The notes: a model not told the origin generated them from the letters alone. DNA of 64,000 bases from Methanogenium sp. S4BF (GCF_029633965.1 NZ_CP091277.1:2167940-2231939), one strand, 5' to 3'. Positions 26,922 to 35,746 are shown, counted from the first letter of the stretch. Made by a program: numbers and translations.

Positions 26922-27989
26922 ATGAAAAAGAATCTGGTAATTCTCATGGCAGTCGCAGTGGTGTGTGCGACTGTGTTCATCTGTGGCTGTACGGGAAGTG
27001 GTGAAACACCCGCAGCTGATCAGACACCTGTGCCGACCGCAGCAGCGGAAGAAAAAATAGTCCTGACAGTCTACCAGGCTGGCAGCCTTACCAGTCCGAT
27101 GGAGGAGATGGAGGCTGCATTTGAGGCAGAACACCAGAACGTAGATGTCCAGCTTCATCCGGCGGGCAGTACTGCACTGGCAAAGGAGATAACCGAGCTC
27201 GGTGCAGTTGCTGATGTCTATGCATCCGCTGACTATTCACTGATCCCTGGCCTTTTGATCCCTGACTATGCATCATGGTACGTGACCTTTGCAAAGAACC
27301 AGATGGTACTCTGCTACACGGACAAGAGTATGTTTGCAGATGAAGTGACCGCAGACAACTGGTACGAGATCCTTGGTCGTGACGAAGTCACCTGGGGCTT
27401 TTCCGACCCGAATCTCGACCCCTGCGGCTACCGGTCCCTCATGGTGATTGCACTCGCTGAGTTCAATTACAATGACGAGATGATCTTTGACAATCTCGTT
27501 GGCCAGTACTCACAGATCTACCCGACTGTTGCAGACGGTGTTGTCACCATTCATGCCAACGAAACCGCAGCTGTCTACCCGGTCACGATTACCCCCAAGA
27601 GTGTGGAGTTAATCGCCGGTCTTGAGTCCGGAAACCTGGACTATGCATGGGAGTACCGCAGTGTGGCTGAACAGAATGCGGCATCCGGTGTCAAATACAT
27701 CGAAATGCCTGAAGCGATCGATCTTTCTGCCATCGCATACAAGGATATCTATGCAAAGGTGCTGATTGACACCGCGGGCGGCATGATGAAGGGCAAACCG
27801 ATTGTCTATGGTGTCACGGTCCCGAAGACCGCAGATGACCCCGGGATGGGTGTAGAGTTTGTGTCCATGCTTATCGGTCCGACCGGTCAGCAGATCATGG
27901 CAGATGCAGGTCAGCCGCCAATCAATCCTCCGGTCGGGTTTGTTGACATTCCCGCAGCACTGGAGAGCATGGTTGAGCTGAGTGTCTGA
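26922..27989 (+). CDS. wtpA: Tungstate/molybdate-binding lipoprotein WtpA
   Basis: The oxyanion-binding protein of the archaeal tungstate/molybdate ABC importer, 355 residues. It has a lipoprotein signal ending in ICGC (lipidated Cys at residue 23), a Thr/Pro-rich linker, and then the WtpA ligand region LTVYQAGSLTSPMEEMEAAF, with AGS as oxyanion contact, HPAGSTALAKEI, and the conserved DVYASADYSLIP and FSDPNLDPCGYRS segments. Length is typical. ATG 26922 is taken; the preceding GTG would only add one residue. Tungsten or molybdenum is needed by formylmethanofuran dehydrogenase, the enzyme feeding ftr. A T7 run lies between this gene and wtpB. Confidence 0.94.
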   Translation: MKKNLVILMAVAVVCATVFICGCTGSGETPAADQTPVPTAAAEEKIVLTVYQAGSLTSPMEEMEAAFEAEHQNVDVQLHPAGSTALAKEITELGAVADVYASADYSLIPGLLIPDYASWYVTFAKNQMVLCYTDKSMFADEVTADNWYEILGRDEVTWGFSDPNLDPCGYRSLMVIALAEFNYNDEMIFDNLVGQYSQIYPTVADGVVTIHANETAAVYPVTITPKSVELIAGLESGNLDYAWEYRSVAEQNAASGVKYIEMPEAIDLSAIAYKDIYAKVLIDTAGGMMKGKPIVYGVTVPKTADDPGMGVEFVSMLIGPTGQQIMADAGQPPINPPVGFVDIPAALESMVELSV

Positions 27990-28022
27990 ATATCTCCCCT
28001 TTTTTTATTCCGGAGCAGATGA

Positions 28023-28835
28023 ATGAAGAAGCCAGCTACGTTTCCTGATTCCTGTCTGCTGTCGTTTGCCCTGATTGGCAGCATGATTGTAATCCTGACC
28101 GTCATGGGCCTTCTCACGATTACCCTCGGTCAGGTCACGGATCTTCCGTACTTCATCTCCGTTGCAACGGAGTCAAAGGTCGTGGATGCCATCCTGCTGA
28201 CGATGGCAGCAGGCCTGAATGCTGTGATTCTGCTCCTTATCTTTGGTATTCCCCTCGCCTATATTCTGGCACGGACGGATTTCAGGGGAAAAGGGCTGGT
28301 GGAGAGCATCGTTGACATCCCGGTGATGCTGCCGCATACTATTGCGGGCATCATGGTCTATATTCTCTTTATGCGCCGGGGAATTATTGGGGAACCGTTC
28401 TCACAGATAGGCATCATCTTTGAGAATGCGTACCCCGGAATTGTTGCGGCGATGTTCTTTGTCTCCTCCCCGTATTTTGTAAACGCAGTGCGTGACGGGT
28501 TCGAGAAGGTTCCGGTGCATCTGGAGAATGCGGCCCGGACTCTGGGAGCGTCGCGGTTTCAGGCCTTTCGTCTGGTTGTGCTGCCGCTTTCCCTGCGGCA
28601 TATCTTCAGTGGCAGCATTCTCGCTTGGGGGCGCAGTATCGGTGAATTTGCGGCAATCATCATGATCGCCTACTATCCAATGGTCATATCGACACTGATC
28701 TACTACAAGTTCACCACCGCAGGGCTCAAAGAGAGTACAGCGGTGGCATTTGCAATGATTCTGGTCTGTCTTGTGGTCTTTGCCATTCTGCGTGGTTTGA
28801 TGAAGAGGGTGGGGGTATACGATGATAGAGTTTGA
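28023..28835 (+). CDS. wtpB: Tungstate/molybdate ABC permease WtpB
   Basis: A 270-residue permease of the molybdate/tungstate importer with about six spans. The EAA-type coupling loop reads VHLENAARTLGASRFQAFRLVVLPLSLRHI with the conserved glycine, and GIPLAYILARTDFRGKGLVESIVDIPVMLPHTIAG is the usual substrate-path region. GGAG about nine bases upstream supports the ATG at 28023. It overlaps wtpC by 14 bases, indicating coupled translation. Confidence 0.93.
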   Translation: MKKPATFPDSCLLSFALIGSMIVILTVMGLLTITLGQVTDLPYFISVATESKVVDAILLTMAAGLNAVILLLIFGIPLAYILARTDFRGKGLVESIVDIPVMLPHTIAGIMVYILFMRRGIIGEPFSQIGIIFENAYPGIVAAMFFVSSPYFVNAVRDGFEKVPVHLENAARTLGASRFQAFRLVVLPLSLRHIFSGSILAWGRSIGEFAAIIMIAYYPMVISTLIYYKFTTAGLKESTAVAFAMILVCLVVFAILRGLMKRVGVYDDRV

Positions 28836-29910
28836 GAATGTCTCGGTGACACTGGGTGATTTTCGGCTGAATGAAGTGAGCATCAGGGTAGAAAGCGGTG
28901 ATTATTACTTCATCATCGGTCCGTCGGGTGCGGGAAAGACTATCATCCTTGAGGCGATGGCAGGTCTTCACCACCCGAATTCCGGGAGGGTGCTCATCGA
29001 TGGGGAGGATGTAAGCAGGGTGCCTCCTGAGAAACGAAAGGTTGCGCTGGTCTATCAGGATTATTCCCTCTTCCCGCATATGACGGTCTATGACAACATC
29101 GCTTTCGGGCTAAAGCTGCAGAAACTGCCGAAAGCAGAGGTTGAGAGGCGTGTTGTTGCGGTTATCAGCCGGTTTGGCATTGCGCATCTCAGGAACCGTG
29201 CCCCGTATACGATGAGCGGGGGCGAACAGCAGCGGGTGGCCCTCGCCCGTGCTCTGGTGACAGAACCGGATATCCTGCTGCTTGATGAACCGCTCTCTGC
29301 GATGGATCAGGTAAACCGGGACAAGTTTGTCGCAGATTTGCGTGCCATTCACAAGGAACACAACCTTACCATTGTGCATGTCACCCATTCCCGTGAGGAG
29401 GCTCTCTCGCTTGCCACCCGGGTGGCGGTCATCATTGACGGTACCCTGGAGCAGGAGGGTGAGCGTGATGAGGTCTTCCGAAAGCCTCCGAACCGGAGAG
29501 TCGGCAGGTTTGTGGGCATTGAAAATGTCTTTGAAGGCATGGTGGCAGGCACCGGTGCCGGGGGTTCTGTGATCCGGATTGATGGATGCAGTATCAGGAC
29601 CACGGATCCGGTGCCTGAAGGATGCCGGGTCTGTGTCTTTATCCGGGCCGCTGATGTGGCGGTACGGCGTGCGGGAATACCCGCGGATGACGAATACAAT
29701 TGTTTCCCGGCAACGGTCGAGGAGATAATTCCCCGTGAATCCTATTATCTGCTGAAAATAGCGTGTGGCATCAGCCTGTACTCGCTTGCCTCAGAACAGG
29801 AGATCAAAGAAAAAGACCTCGCACCGGGGCAGGCTGTTTCGGTTTCGTTCAGTCCTGCATCGGTTCATGTTACGCGGGATGAGGTGCAATCCCCTCTCCT
29901 GGATCTCTGA
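28822..29910 (+). CDS. wtpC: Tungstate/molybdate ABC transporter ATPase WtpC
   Basis: A 362-residue ATPase of the importer. Walker A GPSGAGKT, Q-loop VYQDYSLFPHMTVYDNI, signature MSGGEQQR, Walker B ILLLDEPLSAMD and switch VTHSREEAL are all present in residues 30-200. The last ~130 residues form a TOBE/MOP-type regulatory region, which in this family can bind the oxyanion and inhibit transport (trans-inhibition); that function is known of the family, not shown here. Terminated by a T-rich run after the stop. Confidence 0.94.
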   Translation: MIEFENVSVTLGDFRLNEVSIRVESGDYYFIIGPSGAGKTIILEAMAGLHHPNSGRVLIDGEDVSRVPPEKRKVALVYQDYSLFPHMTVYDNIAFGLKLQKLPKAEVERRVVAVISRFGIAHLRNRAPYTMSGGEQQRVALARALVTEPDILLLDEPLSAMDQVNRDKFVADLRAIHKEHNLTIVHVTHSREEALSLATRVAVIIDGTLEQEGERDEVFRKPPNRRVGRFVGIENVFEGMVAGTGAGGSVIRIDGCSIRTTDPVPEGCRVCVFIRAADVAVRRAGIPADDEYNCFPATVEEIIPRESYYLLKIACGISLYSLASEQEIKEKDLAPGQAVSVSFSPASVHVTRDEVQSPLLDL

Positions 29911-29929
29911 GATATCCCGTCTTGGGGAA

Positions 29930-29946
29930 TTTTCCTCTTTTTTTCA
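29930..29946 (+). terminator. T-rich terminator of wtpABC
   Basis: TTTTCCTCTTTTTTT-type tract 20-35 bases after the wtpC stop, the archaeal oligo-T signal. The rest of the gap to 30105 is empty. Confidence 0.55.
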
Positions 29947-30105
29947 GATATTCCCATGTGTCAGGAATGAATAGGTTTCACGGGATTTTTCTCTCCTCTG
30001 GGATCTGTTCTGACAGGATAATTGGGAATCCGTACGGGATTTAGCGTGATATGGGGTGCAGGGTCTGCCTGTTCGCGGCTAATTAAGAGAAAAAGGAAAA
30101 GCCGA

Positions 30106-30534
30106 TTATTTCTTCCGCCCTTTCCCTTCCCAGATGGCGGAGACCACGGTTTCCACATCTTCGTCCGTGTATTCCCGTGATCCGCTCTTCTTAATGCCGA
30201 GTTCTGTCACTATGACGGTCTGTGCCGCACAGATACCCTTTGCCTCTGCAATCTTTCCTGCACACCGGGCGGGGCATCCGTCAAGGATGATGACTTCATC
30301 CGCATCACGTGCTGCCGCAACAATGCCTTCTGCGCCTGCTGCGAGGAGGGCGATGCAGGCAGCGCCGCCATAGCCTTCTTCAGTCAGCTGTATTGCAGCA
30401 CAGTTGGTGAGCTGTCCGGTGTTTGCCACGCCTGCACAGGGGAAGATCAGGCGTTTGGTGACTTCTTCTGCCTGTTCCGCCTCACTGCATGAGCAGCCGC
30501 AGGAGCATACGGGTTTATCTGCCATTTTACTCAT
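30106..30534 (-). CDS. DGC-domain zinc-binding protein
   Basis: A 142-residue protein with a cysteine-rich head (CSCGCSCSEAEQ) and a core matching the DGC (putative zinc-binding) family: LIFPCAGVANTGQLTNCAAI, then IILDGCPARCAGKIAE and a C-terminal helix. Members have several conserved cysteines and often sit by arsenic, mercury or thioredoxin genes; the exact role is unknown. The ATG overlaps the stop codon of the thioredoxin gene, so it is the last gene of a four-gene operon running from the permease at 32117. A second DGC protein lies across the divergent promoter at 32667. Confidence 0.8.
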   Translation of the reverse strand: MSKMADKPVCSCGCSCSEAEQAEEVTKRLIFPCAGVANTGQLTNCAAIQLTEEGYGGAACIALLAAGAEGIVAAARDADEVIILDGCPARCAGKIAEAKGICAAQTVIVTELGIKKSGSREYTDEDVETVVSAIWEGKGRKK

Positions 30535-30770
30535 CACCCCTGAAGGAGGGCAGAGATTTCCTTCACGTCTGCCACACGGCCCGAGACCTTCAGTTCACCG
30601 TCTATGATGAGGGCCGGTGTGAGCATCACACCACGATCCATGATCGCACTGATGTCATCAACCTTGACGATCTCCGCTTCTGTTCCGGTCTCTTTCACAG
30701 CTTTTTCAACATTTTTCAGGAGGCGTTTGCACTTCATGCAGCCGGTTCCCAGCACTTCAATTGTTACCAT
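30534..30770 (-). CDS. Small thioredoxin-fold protein (redox-active disulfide)
   Basis: A 78-residue mini-thioredoxin of the MTH895/TM0996 type. The active site is CMKC (Cys11, Cys14), early in the chain, and the cis-proline strand GVMLTPALIIDGEL is typical. Such proteins pass electrons to or from a partner protein, probably in the cytoplasm. The start overlaps the stop of the upstream gene, and the stop overlaps the start of the DGC gene. Being between an ArsP-like permease and a DGC protein points to handling of thiol-reactive metalloids or related stress. Confidence 0.9.
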   Translation of the reverse strand: MVTIEVLGTGCMKCKRLLKNVEKAVKETGTEAEIVKVDDISAIMDRGVMLTPALIIDGELKVSGRVADVKEISALLQG

Positions 30771-31027
30771 TATTTCATCATCTCTTTTTGATATTCTGCA
30801 AATACTGCATCTGCATACGTTTCTTCGGCAGGTGCCGGCACATAGTTGTAGATTTTCACCTGGCGTATGAGTTCACGGCGTATATCCGTTTCACCGGTGA
30901 TGTCTGCGCCTGCCACGTCTTCAAAGATCTGTTCCAGCATCGAGAGGCCGACAACGCTGTCCCCGACAGATATCTGCCGGATTCTTCTCATCGCATCGGC
31001 CGCACAACATGGTATGTGTCTCTTCAT
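30770..31027 (-). CDS. Small operon protein, unknown, with CC motif
   Basis: An 85-residue soluble protein beginning MKRHIPCCAADAMRRIRQ. I do not recognise the family. The paired cysteines near the N terminus and the following helix rich in basic and hydrophobic residues suggest metal or thiol chemistry; SVGDSVVGLSMLEQIFEDV and IRRELIRQVKIYNYVPA follow. ATG 31027 is 16 bases after the permease stop and preceded by a purine-rich stretch; an upstream extension in frame would overlap the permease gene. Transcribed with permease, thioredoxin and DGC genes. Confidence 0.7.
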   Translation of the reverse strand: MKRHIPCCAADAMRRIRQISVGDSVVGLSMLEQIFEDVAGADITGETDIRRELIRQVKIYNYVPAPAEETYADAVFAEYQKEMMK

Positions 31028-31043
31028 CTTCTCTTTCTCTCCC

Positions 31044-32117
31044 TCATCCAAAGAATGTCCCGTAGACAAGTCCTGCTGCCGTTGAAAATACAATCACCAG
31101 TGCGACGTAGGCAGCCGTCTTTTTCGCACCCATGATCCGGGTGAGAACGAGGATGGAGGGCAGACTGATCGTCGGTCCTGCGAGCAGCAGGGCGAGAGCC
31201 GGGCCGCCTGCCATCAACCCCTGAGTATAGCCGAATGTCCCGCCGATGATTGGCACTTCAAGCAGGGTCGGCATGTAGAGAATGGCACCTACAACTGCAC
31301 CTAAAAAGACCGAGCCGACGGAATTTGTTCCGAAGAAGGGCTGGAAAGTCTCGGGCGGGAGGAAGAATGCGATCACCCCGACGATGAAGGTGCCGCCGAC
31401 GAGGATTGGGAAAATCTTCTTCACGAGATCCCATATTTCATATCCCCATTCGGTCACTTCATCGCGTTCAAAGAAGTAGATGAGGAGAACCGCAATTGCG
31501 AGTGTCAGGAGATAAACCACCGCAAGACGCAGCACCATGTCAAGCTGTGAGGCGCCGATGATCAGGACAAGGACGAGCATCACAAAGAATGCCGGGTTCA
31601 CCCAGCGTGGGCGCTCTTCTCCCCCTCCCGCCGGTGTGGGCGGCATCGCTGCGGCTGCACTTCGTGCTTCTGCGTCGTGCTCTTTGAAGAGGGCTGCCAT
31701 AATGAGGCCGATGACGATGGCCATAAGGATGGCAAAGACTGCACGCGCAATACCGATCTCCAGTCCCAGTACCTTTGCCGTGTAGATGATGGCGAGTATG
31801 TTGATCGCGGGGCCGGCATAGAGGAAGGCGATGGCAGGCCCTATACCGCTGCCCTTCTTCATTATTCCTGCAAACATCGGGAGGATGGTGCAGGAGCATA
31901 CGGCAAGGACAATGCCTGAAACCGATGCGATGCCGTATGATACCGATTTCTTTGCATCCGGACTGAAATACTTCAGTATGGCGTCTTTTTTTACAAATGC
32001 AGCAATTGCACCTGCAATAAAGAATGCCGGAACCAGGCAGGTCACCGTATGTGCGGCGAGATACTCGATAACTGCGTCCAGACCGGAGACCAGTGCTCCG
32101 GTGATATAGTCTGTCAT
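31044..32117 (-). CDS. ArsP-type (DUF318) permease
   Basis: A 357-residue membrane protein of the ArsP_1/DUF318 permease family, whose known members expel organoarsenicals. Two homologous halves of about four spans each are seen. The first half has VSGIVLAVCSCTILPMFAGI, containing the CSC motif, then GPAINILAI; the second half has LEVPIIGGTFGYTQGLMAGGPALALLLAGPTISLPS, which is the symmetry-related loop. A 70-residue charged loop with a Pro-rich stretch divides them. TAGGA lies eight bases before the ATG. Expression is probably ArsR-controlled from the divergent operator region. The substrate (organoarsenical, other metalloid or sulfur species) is inference. Confidence 0.82.
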   Translation of the reverse strand: MTDYITGALVSGLDAVIEYLAAHTVTCLVPAFFIAGAIAAFVKKDAILKYFSPDAKKSVSYGIASVSGIVLAVCSCTILPMFAGIMKKGSGIGPAIAFLYAGPAINILAIIYTAKVLGLEIGIARAVFAILMAIVIGLIMAALFKEHDAEARSAAAAMPPTPAGGGEERPRWVNPAFFVMLVLVLIIGASQLDMVLRLAVVYLLTLAIAVLLIYFFERDEVTEWGYEIWDLVKKIFPILVGGTFIVGVIAFFLPPETFQPFFGTNSVGSVFLGAVVGAILYMPTLLEVPIIGGTFGYTQGLMAGGPALALLLAGPTISLPSILVLTRIMGAKKTAAYVALVIVFSTAAGLVYGTFFG

Positions 32118-32132
32118 GGTATATTCCTACTT

Positions 32133-32197
32133 GTTCAATTTTTGTTGAACTAATCTGGGCGATGAACATATATAAAAGTAATTCAAAAATTCTTGAA
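32133..32197. promoter_or_regulatory. ArsR-type divergent promoter with two operators
   Basis: GTTCAA-N6-TTGAAC (32133-32150) is a perfect inverted repeat, and TTCAA-N6-TTGAA (32182-32197) is a second; their centres are 48 bases apart. CATATATAAAAG (32166-32176) lies between and can serve as TATA box on both strands. One operator overlies the permease transcript start and the other the arsR start. Confidence 0.8.
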
Positions 32198-32199
32198 CA

Positions 32200-32670
32200 A
32201 TGGGGCGCAGGCAAAGGAAGTGCACTGCCTGCACATGCCCCGCCTGTCTTACCACCAACCATATGTCTGGGAGTACAATGAAACCATCATGCTGCAGTGA
32301 AATACCGGCTGAGGCTCTGGAGACGATTGCCGCACAGGGGGGTCTCGAAGGGCTTCTCTCGGCCATTCCGGACGATGTGACCATTGCACGTGTACGGGCT
32401 TTTCACCACGCCTGTGCAGATGTGTATCGTGTCAAAATAATTGAGATGCTCCGGGTTCAGCCCCTCTGTGCCTGCATCATCAGGGAAGCACTGGGAATTA
32501 CCAAATCAAAACTCTCCTATCACCTGAAGATCCTCCAGGAGGGGGGGATGATCACAGGTACGGCAAAAGGAACCTGGATCGTCTATGAACTGACTGAATA
32601 CGGTTCATTCTGCTCTTCCATCAATCAGCGGGCCGCTGCGTGCACGGGGTATATCGGAGAAAATAAATGA
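32200..32670 (+). CDS. ArsR-family winged-helix repressor
   Basis: A winged-helix regulator. The HTH region reads CACIIREALGITKSKLSYHLKILQEGGMITGTAKG, with the recognition helix SKLSYHLKIL; VYRVKIIEML is the preceding helix. Many cysteines occur: a pair in the Cys-rich head and in PSCC, CAC near the HTH and others at the C end, consistent with metal sensing. The start is uncertain. ATG 32200 would give a leaderless message relative to the TATA box and a Cys-rich extension (KCTACTCPAC); ATG 32278 has GGGAG four bases upstream and gives a more usual MKPSCC start. The next gene overlaps its stop by four bases. Confidence 0.88.
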   Translation: MGRRQRKCTACTCPACLTTNHMSGSTMKPSCCSEIPAEALETIAAQGGLEGLLSAIPDDVTIARVRAFHHACADVYRVKIIEMLRVQPLCACIIREALGITKSKLSYHLKILQEGGMITGTAKGTWIVYELTEYGSFCSSINQRAAACTGYIGENK

Positions 32671-33032
32671 AGCCAGAGAAATTACTCGTTCTGATTACCT
32701 GTTCGGGTTTGTCCAATACCGGCAAATGCACAACGCGGGCGGCGATAATGCTGCGCCAGCGCTGCCCGGAGATGATTGACTACCATATCGCCGCATCAGG
32801 ATCAGACCCGTTCATGGTGCCGGATGGACTGGATGCCGGTTCGCTGCGGGTCATTGTCATTGACGGGTGTGACGATTACTGCGGGAGAAACAAAGCAGAA
32901 CAATGCGGTCTTATCCCTGACTGTCATGTAGTGGCAACCACATGCGGTGTGATAAAATCCGGTATGGATGAGCCGGGTTTTTCTGATATTGAGGCGGTAT
33001 GCCGTGCTGCAGAACGGGAGATCCGCCACTGA
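32667..33032 (+). CDS. DGC-domain protein, second copy
   Basis: A 121-residue DGC-family protein with VLITCSGLSNTGKCTTRAAI at the start, VIVIDGCDDYCGRNKAEQCG in the middle and TTCGVIKSG. It parallels the 142-residue DGC protein at 30106 (same order: CxGxxNTG, DGCxxxC, IKSG) but lacks its Cys-rich head. Translation is coupled to arsR through an ATGA overlap. Two DGC proteins in one divergent ArsR regulon imply a shared substrate or partner. Confidence 0.8.
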   Translation: MKPEKLLVLITCSGLSNTGKCTTRAAIMLRQRCPEMIDYHIAASGSDPFMVPDGLDAGSLRVIVIDGCDDYCGRNKAEQCGLIPDCHVVATTCGVIKSGMDEPGFSDIEAVCRAAEREIRH

Positions 33033-33224
33033 GCTGTTGAACCTGTGGGGGGCGGGAACCCGGGTTTTCTCCCACTCTGATCCAAAGAGCCGGCAGTATC
33101 AGAAATTTTGGTAAAGGGGCTTGAGCAGCAGAAACGGACGGCCCCCCTCTCTGTGGAGACTGGATGGGGTACGCGGCCGGATACGGGAGGGGGATGGTGT
33201 TTCCATCCCGTTCTTTCGTCAGCG

Positions 33225-33863
33225 TTATTCTGCACGTTTCCCGGGGCGCATCCGAAGCCACTTGGGGAACTGAAGCCCGGTCTCGATAGCAATGCCCCGG
33301 AATCCTGTCATGAAGCAGATCGCAACGATCGACCATTGCGTGGTATACTGCGGGGCAATATCAAGCAGGAGTACGTAGAGGATTGCGCCAATCAGCACCG
33401 GGGTGACAAAGAGCTCTTCAGAGGCAATCATCATCGGTGGCCTGCCGGTGAGGAGATCCCGGATGATACCGCCTGTGCATGCTGTGACAAATCCCATGAT
33501 CACCGCCACCTCCCCCGAATGGCCGAGTGCCAGTGTCTTGTCGATGGCAGCAACCGAGAAGAAGGCGACGCCGATGGCATCTGCATAGAGCAGCACTTTC
33601 CACATCTTCTCCCGGAAGATGGATGAAAAGAGGAACGCCACGAGGCATGCAAGGATGGCAAGCCACACGACGGTAAAATCCCTAACCCAGAATACCGGGA
33701 TGTTGAGAATGATATCGCGCAATGTGCCACCGCCGATGGCTGTCACTACGCCGAGTACGAAAACCGTGAGAATGTTTGCGTCCTGCCGGGCACCCGCTAT
33801 TACCCCGGATATGGCAAAGGCGGCGACGCCGACGACGACGATGAATATGGGGGGATCTGTCAT
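33225..33863 (-). CDS. TRIC-type cation channel family (UPF0126) membrane protein
   Basis: A 212-residue membrane protein made of two repeats of three spans. Each repeat has a conserved glycine-rich helix: VLGVVTAIGGGTLRDIIL and VMGFVTACTGGIIRDLLTG, the GGGxxRD/GGxxRD signature of the TRIC/YicG family, followed by F-V/I-W/R and P segments. Bacterial and archaeal members conduct K+ or other cations. A TATA-like TTAATATC about 27 bases upstream of the ATG suggests a leaderless message. Alone in its transcription unit. Confidence 0.9.
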   Translation of the reverse strand: MTDPPIFIVVVGVAAFAISGVIAGARQDANILTVFVLGVVTAIGGGTLRDIILNIPVFWVRDFTVVWLAILACLVAFLFSSIFREKMWKVLLYADAIGVAFFSVAAIDKTLALGHSGEVAVIMGFVTACTGGIIRDLLTGRPPMMIASEELFVTPVLIGAILYVLLLDIAPQYTTQWSIVAICFMTGFRGIAIETGLQFPKWLRMRPGKRAE

Positions 33864-34181
33864 TCCAGATACGTGATGGGATGTCAGAGATATTAAGACG
33901 TATGTGGAGCTGCCCGGCCAGATGTTTCATGTTTTTTGCTTCTGCCGGAAAGCACCGGTGAACGTGGGCCTGATGCAAAATGTGTTGACCTGCACCATTT
34001 CTGATGTTCCCGTCCTCCGGGAGCCGAGCAGGAATATCTGCCGCAGATATGAGGGATGACTCCCAATGAGAGTCTTCGTTGCGCGTGGGGACAGGGATAC
34101 GAAGGGGGGTGTGAGGACTGGTAAAGCCCCTTTGGCAGGCAAAAAACGGAATGTCGGTGGTGAGGGAACTTTCTGTCTCCC
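33864..34181. other. Gap with small hairpin
   Basis: 318 bases between two minus-strand genes. ATATCTG-ccg-CAGATAT (34034-34050) is a perfect 7-bp stem. Nothing else is supported; short open frames on the minus strand have no domain. Confidence 0.4.
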
Positions 34182-35057
34182 TCAGAGGTCATTTTCAGGA
34201 TAGAGGTGCCATACTCCACGATTTTCGGTCATTTTCAGGTGGATGATGGCGGCAATGCCGATCACCGTCCACGGAATGACGAAGAGCAGGTACCGTGTCA
34301 GCGGAGCCGCCTCAAAGACCGGAAGGTAGATGATGGGGCCTGCGGTGCTGTTGAACGAGGCGTGAGCGAGCACCGCCGGCCAGAAACTTCCGGAACGAAG
34401 CGTCAGCCATGCAAACACCCCGGAGGTGCCGAGGGTAAAGAGCGGCATTAATACCAGGCTTCCCAGGAGTGGATAACCGGGAAAGTTATATCCGGCGTAA
34501 ATGATGGGAGCATGCCAGATGCCCCAGAACAGCCCGAGGAACACAAGCCCTGCCACAACACCATACTGCGCAATCAGCCGGTTCTGCATCACACCCCGCC
34601 ATCCGAACTCTTCACCGAATGTGGCAATTGAGGTGATCGCAATTCCTATCATCATGGTGGCGATGAACTGAAGAACGAAGGAGTCAACAGAGATCTGCTG
34701 CCCGTCCATTCCCGGGAGGTTGATCAAACCTGTTGCGCTGTCATACAGCGTCTGTGTTATCACGCCCGTTGCGACAGCTGCCCAAATCACAAGGATGGTC
34801 CCCACGACCGGGACGAGCACTGCCGCCAGCAGGTAGCGTTTTTTGCCCACTGCAGTGAGGATCGGTTTTGCGCTTCGTTTCGTCCGGCGCAGGTACACTA
34901 ATCCCGCGATGGTGGGGAAGAACATCAGGAGCGTGGCCATCAGGGTAAAATACGGCCCAGCAACTCCGCCAAAGAGAAGAACCAGTCCCTCCCAGATGAA
35001 CGAGATGAGAAGGAGCCCCCCCATCATCAACAGGAGGTTCCGGTGTTCACTCTGCAT
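34182..35057 (-). CDS. CPBP (CAAX-type) intramembrane metalloprotease
   Basis: About 291 residues with eight spans. The protease motifs are present: EEFGWRG (glutamate pair and arginine) in one helix, then FWGIWHAPIIYAG (the second motif HxxF/H..) and a third helix with LAHASFN. These residues form the metal-dependent active site of the Abi/CPBP family, which cleaves membrane proteins or prenylated peptides. The start is ATG 35057, with GGAG nine bases upstream inside the GbsR gene; 35066 is alternative. The gene is translationally coupled to the upstream regulator. Confidence 0.9.
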   Translation of the reverse strand: MQSEHRNLLLMMGGLLLISFIWEGLVLLFGGVAGPYFTLMATLLMFFPTIAGLVYLRRTKRSAKPILTAVGKKRYLLAAVLVPVVGTILVIWAAVATGVITQTLYDSATGLINLPGMDGQQISVDSFVLQFIATMMIGIAITSIATFGEEFGWRGVMQNRLIAQYGVVAGLVFLGLFWGIWHAPIIYAGYNFPGYPLLGSLVLMPLFTLGTSGVFAWLTLRSGSFWPAVLAHASFNSTAGPIIYLPVFEAAPLTRYLLFVIPWTVIGIAAIIHLKMTENRGVWHLYPENDL

Positions 35058-35553
35058 TCCGGGCATCTCCGCCAGCGGCGAGGCGCTCCAGCACCTCAGT
35101 GATAATTTGGTCGATTCCTCTCATGTCATCATGCAGGCCCCGGAGAAGGGCAATCTTTTCTGCCAGTTCTTTCGGTGGGTTATCCGTCTGATACCGTTCG
35201 ATCATCGGTGGAATTTCCTTCATCATCACCAGTGTCTGCGTATGCCGTATCTGCTCAAGCTGGCGCATAAACGTTGCGATGAGATCCTTGTGCGCATACA
35301 CATAGACCTTCCGCGTCCCGGGCCGCGTACGCTTCACGATGCACCCGGCATGTTCAAGCATCTGGCACTTGTTGCTCACGGATGCGAGTGAATACCCCGC
35401 CTCTTCAGCAAGAGTGGCCATCGCCATCTCCCCCGGCTCGATATACAGGCGTGCCAGGAGCCATGAGGAAAGGGCATCCATACCATTTGCACCCCCGATA
35501 CCTGTCTGGAACATCCGGATGAAATCATCCTCAAGTGTTTTTGCTTCCTCCAT
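35047..35553 (-). CDS. GbsR/MarR-type winged-helix regulator
   Basis: A 168-residue regulator. The HTH reads MATLAEEAGYSLASVSNKCQMLEHAGCIVKRTRPGTRKVYVYA, with helix YSLASVSNKCQML and the wing RPGTRKVYV; the C-terminal part is helical (EIPPMIERYQTDNPPKELAEKI) and ends in a short tail. GbsR-type proteins repress osmolyte or membrane genes in archaea and bacteria; here the likely target is the coupled protease gene and itself. Upstream, the sequence carries direct TTCAC repeats (ATTCACCACATTCAC) near the AT-rich promoter, which may be its operator. Confidence 0.82.
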   Translation of the reverse strand: MEEAKTLEDDFIRMFQTGIGGANGMDALSSWLLARLYIEPGEMAMATLAEEAGYSLASVSNKCQMLEHAGCIVKRTRPGTRKVYVYAHKDLIATFMRQLEQIRHTQTLVMMKEIPPMIERYQTDNPPKELAEKIALLRGLHDDMRGIDQIITEVLERLAAGGDARNAE

Positions 35554-35746
35554 ATATTCACCACATTCACTATTTATTAAAAATAATGAAACATTGGAAT
35601 AAAGAAGTTTCGATCAATTTCATCCGATAACCGGGAGTTACTATGTGTTCTCCCCGGACGCATTCGCATGGGGAAGCACCCGGGACATGATCATTCTTCC
35701 GTGAACGGAGGGGCAGTTGATGCAAAAAAGAAGGGGTTAGGGCCTG

